From Spirochaetota bacterium (GTDB lineage: Bacteria; Spirochaetota; Spirochaetia; SZUA-6), in the NCBI GenBank assembly GCA_003641675.1, contig QNBI01000006.1, forward strand, positions 1-15,984: DNA of 15,984 nt. Direction: 5' to 3'. Below, one piece after another: positions 15,550 through 15,984 of the stretch. The notes beneath the pieces were generated by a model that ran no database searches, had not been told where the DNA came from, and worked only from the letters and a program-made list of their open reading frames with translations. The position numbers and the translations under genes are program-made. Numbering within the stretch: the stretch's first letter is position 1; each line of letters begins with the position of its first letter.

Positions 15550-15578
15550 ATATTATCGTAAAAAATAGTAAACGTCAA
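15550..15578 (-). promoter_or_regulatory. Predicted promoter of the split transketolase genes, with a very short leader
   Basis: On the minus strand, TTGACG (15578-15573), 17 bases, then TAATAT (15555-15550). Initiation six to seven bases later would fall about four bases before the ATG at 15539. The message would be nearly leaderless, in line with the missing ribosome-binding site. Confidence 0.55.
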
Positions 15579-15633
15579 CAAATATAATAGTAATAAATAG
15601 AAAATATAGAAAAGAAAAAGAAAAGTATGAATT

Positions 15634-15984
15634 TTATTCTGCGATAATAACTTTAACGCCTCTTTTTTCTAATTCTTTATGGATGGAATCGGGTATGTCT
15701 TTATCTGTTATAAGGTAATCTATCATTTCTGCTGGACCCAGCAATGCAAAGCAGATTTTACCTATCTTAGTAGAATCTGCAACAAGGTATACTTCGGTTG
15801 CAGACTCTATCATGGCTTGTTTTACAGCTATATCATTAAAACCGGGATATGTCAGCCCGTTGTCTGGCGAAATACCTCCGGCAGCAAGGAAGAGTTTATC
15901 AACATGGATATGGTCGAAAAAAGCTGCTGCCTTTTCCCCGGTCAGAGATAGGGTAGGGGCCTTAAAATCACCGCCTGTTACCAT
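15634..15984 (-). CDS. DeoR-family transcriptional regulator, C-terminal sensor part, cut by the right window edge
   Basis: The visible 116 residues are the C-terminal ligand-sensing domain of DeoR/GlpR-type regulators, which bind phosphorylated sugars. Markers are V-T-G-G-D-F-K-A-P-T-L-S-L-T-G-E-K-A-A, V-D-K-L-F-L-A-A-G-G-I-S, L-T-Y-P-G-F-N-D, K-Q-A-M-I-E-S-A and V-Y-L-V-A-D-S-T-K-I-G-K. The helix-turn-helix half (members are about 250 residues) lies outside the window, so the Met at the edge is internal. The gene points the same way as the split transketolase genes and sits 94 bp upstream of them, making it their likely regulator or operon neighbour. The short gap between holds the transketolase promoter but no clear terminator. 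Confidence 0.87.
   Translation of the reverse strand: MVTGGDFKAPTLSLTGEKAAAFFDHIHVDKLFLAAGGISPDNGLTYPGFNDIAVKQAMIESATEVYLVADSTKIGKICFALLGPAEMIDYLITDKDIPDSIHKELEKRGVKVIIAE

Noticed and set aside
15540..15581. TTG start at 15581 for the transketolase N-half
   Set aside because: This stretch is better read as a promoter (TTGACG, 17 bases, TAATAT) and encodes a Phe/Ile-rich extension not seen in the family.

Overview
The window is AT-rich, densely coding bacterial DNA. It looks like a carbohydrate-use region of an anaerobe, probably a spirochaete. The periplasmic binding protein has the A-G-G-Q-K-E-G-G junction common in spirochaetal binding proteins, and the cluster contains oxygen-sensitive enzymes: a glycyl radical enzyme (GRE), its radical-SAM activase and an aldehyde ferredoxin oxidoreductase. 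The taxonomic call is an inference from protein style only.

Left block (1-3275, plus strand): the C-terminal part of a tungsten/molybdenum aldehyde:ferredoxin oxidoreductase (AOR) runs in from the left edge. It overlaps by 4 bp a two-domain class II aldolase-like protein. Next come a crotonase-fold protein lacking both usual catalytic glutamates and a FucU/RbsD-type sugar mutarotase. A GRE (3282-5699, minus) ends only 6 bp from the mutarotase gene.

Central block (5700-9038): the GRE gene diverges from a LacI-family regulator, which overlaps the gene for the GRE activase. Then come a decayed DUF4037 gene and an intact DUF4125 gene. Right of these (9166-13753, plus strand) is a complete ribose/xylose-type ABC importer: binding protein, DUF2291 lipoprotein, double-ATPase and permease. 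Near-palindromic LacI-type operators related to TGAAAACGCTTTCA lie just downstream of predicted promoters for the GRE, the regulator-activase unit and the importer. This ties the three units into one local regulon.

Right block (13765-15984, minus strand): a split transketolase (N and C halves overlapping by one base) follows a DeoR-family regulator that runs off the right edge. It has its own promoter and no LacI-type operator, so it may be a separate sugar-phosphate module.

Working model (inference): a sugar or sugar-like polyol is imported, mutarotated by the FucU-like protein, cleaved by the aldolase-like protein and/or processed by the GRE. The aldehyde product is oxidised by the AOR with ferredoxin as acceptor. 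The GRE keeps the Cys/Glu pair and the radical Gly but lacks several residues of the known glycerol/propanediol dehydratases, so its substrate is open. No tRNA, rRNA, CRISPR array, insertion sequence or attachment site was seen.
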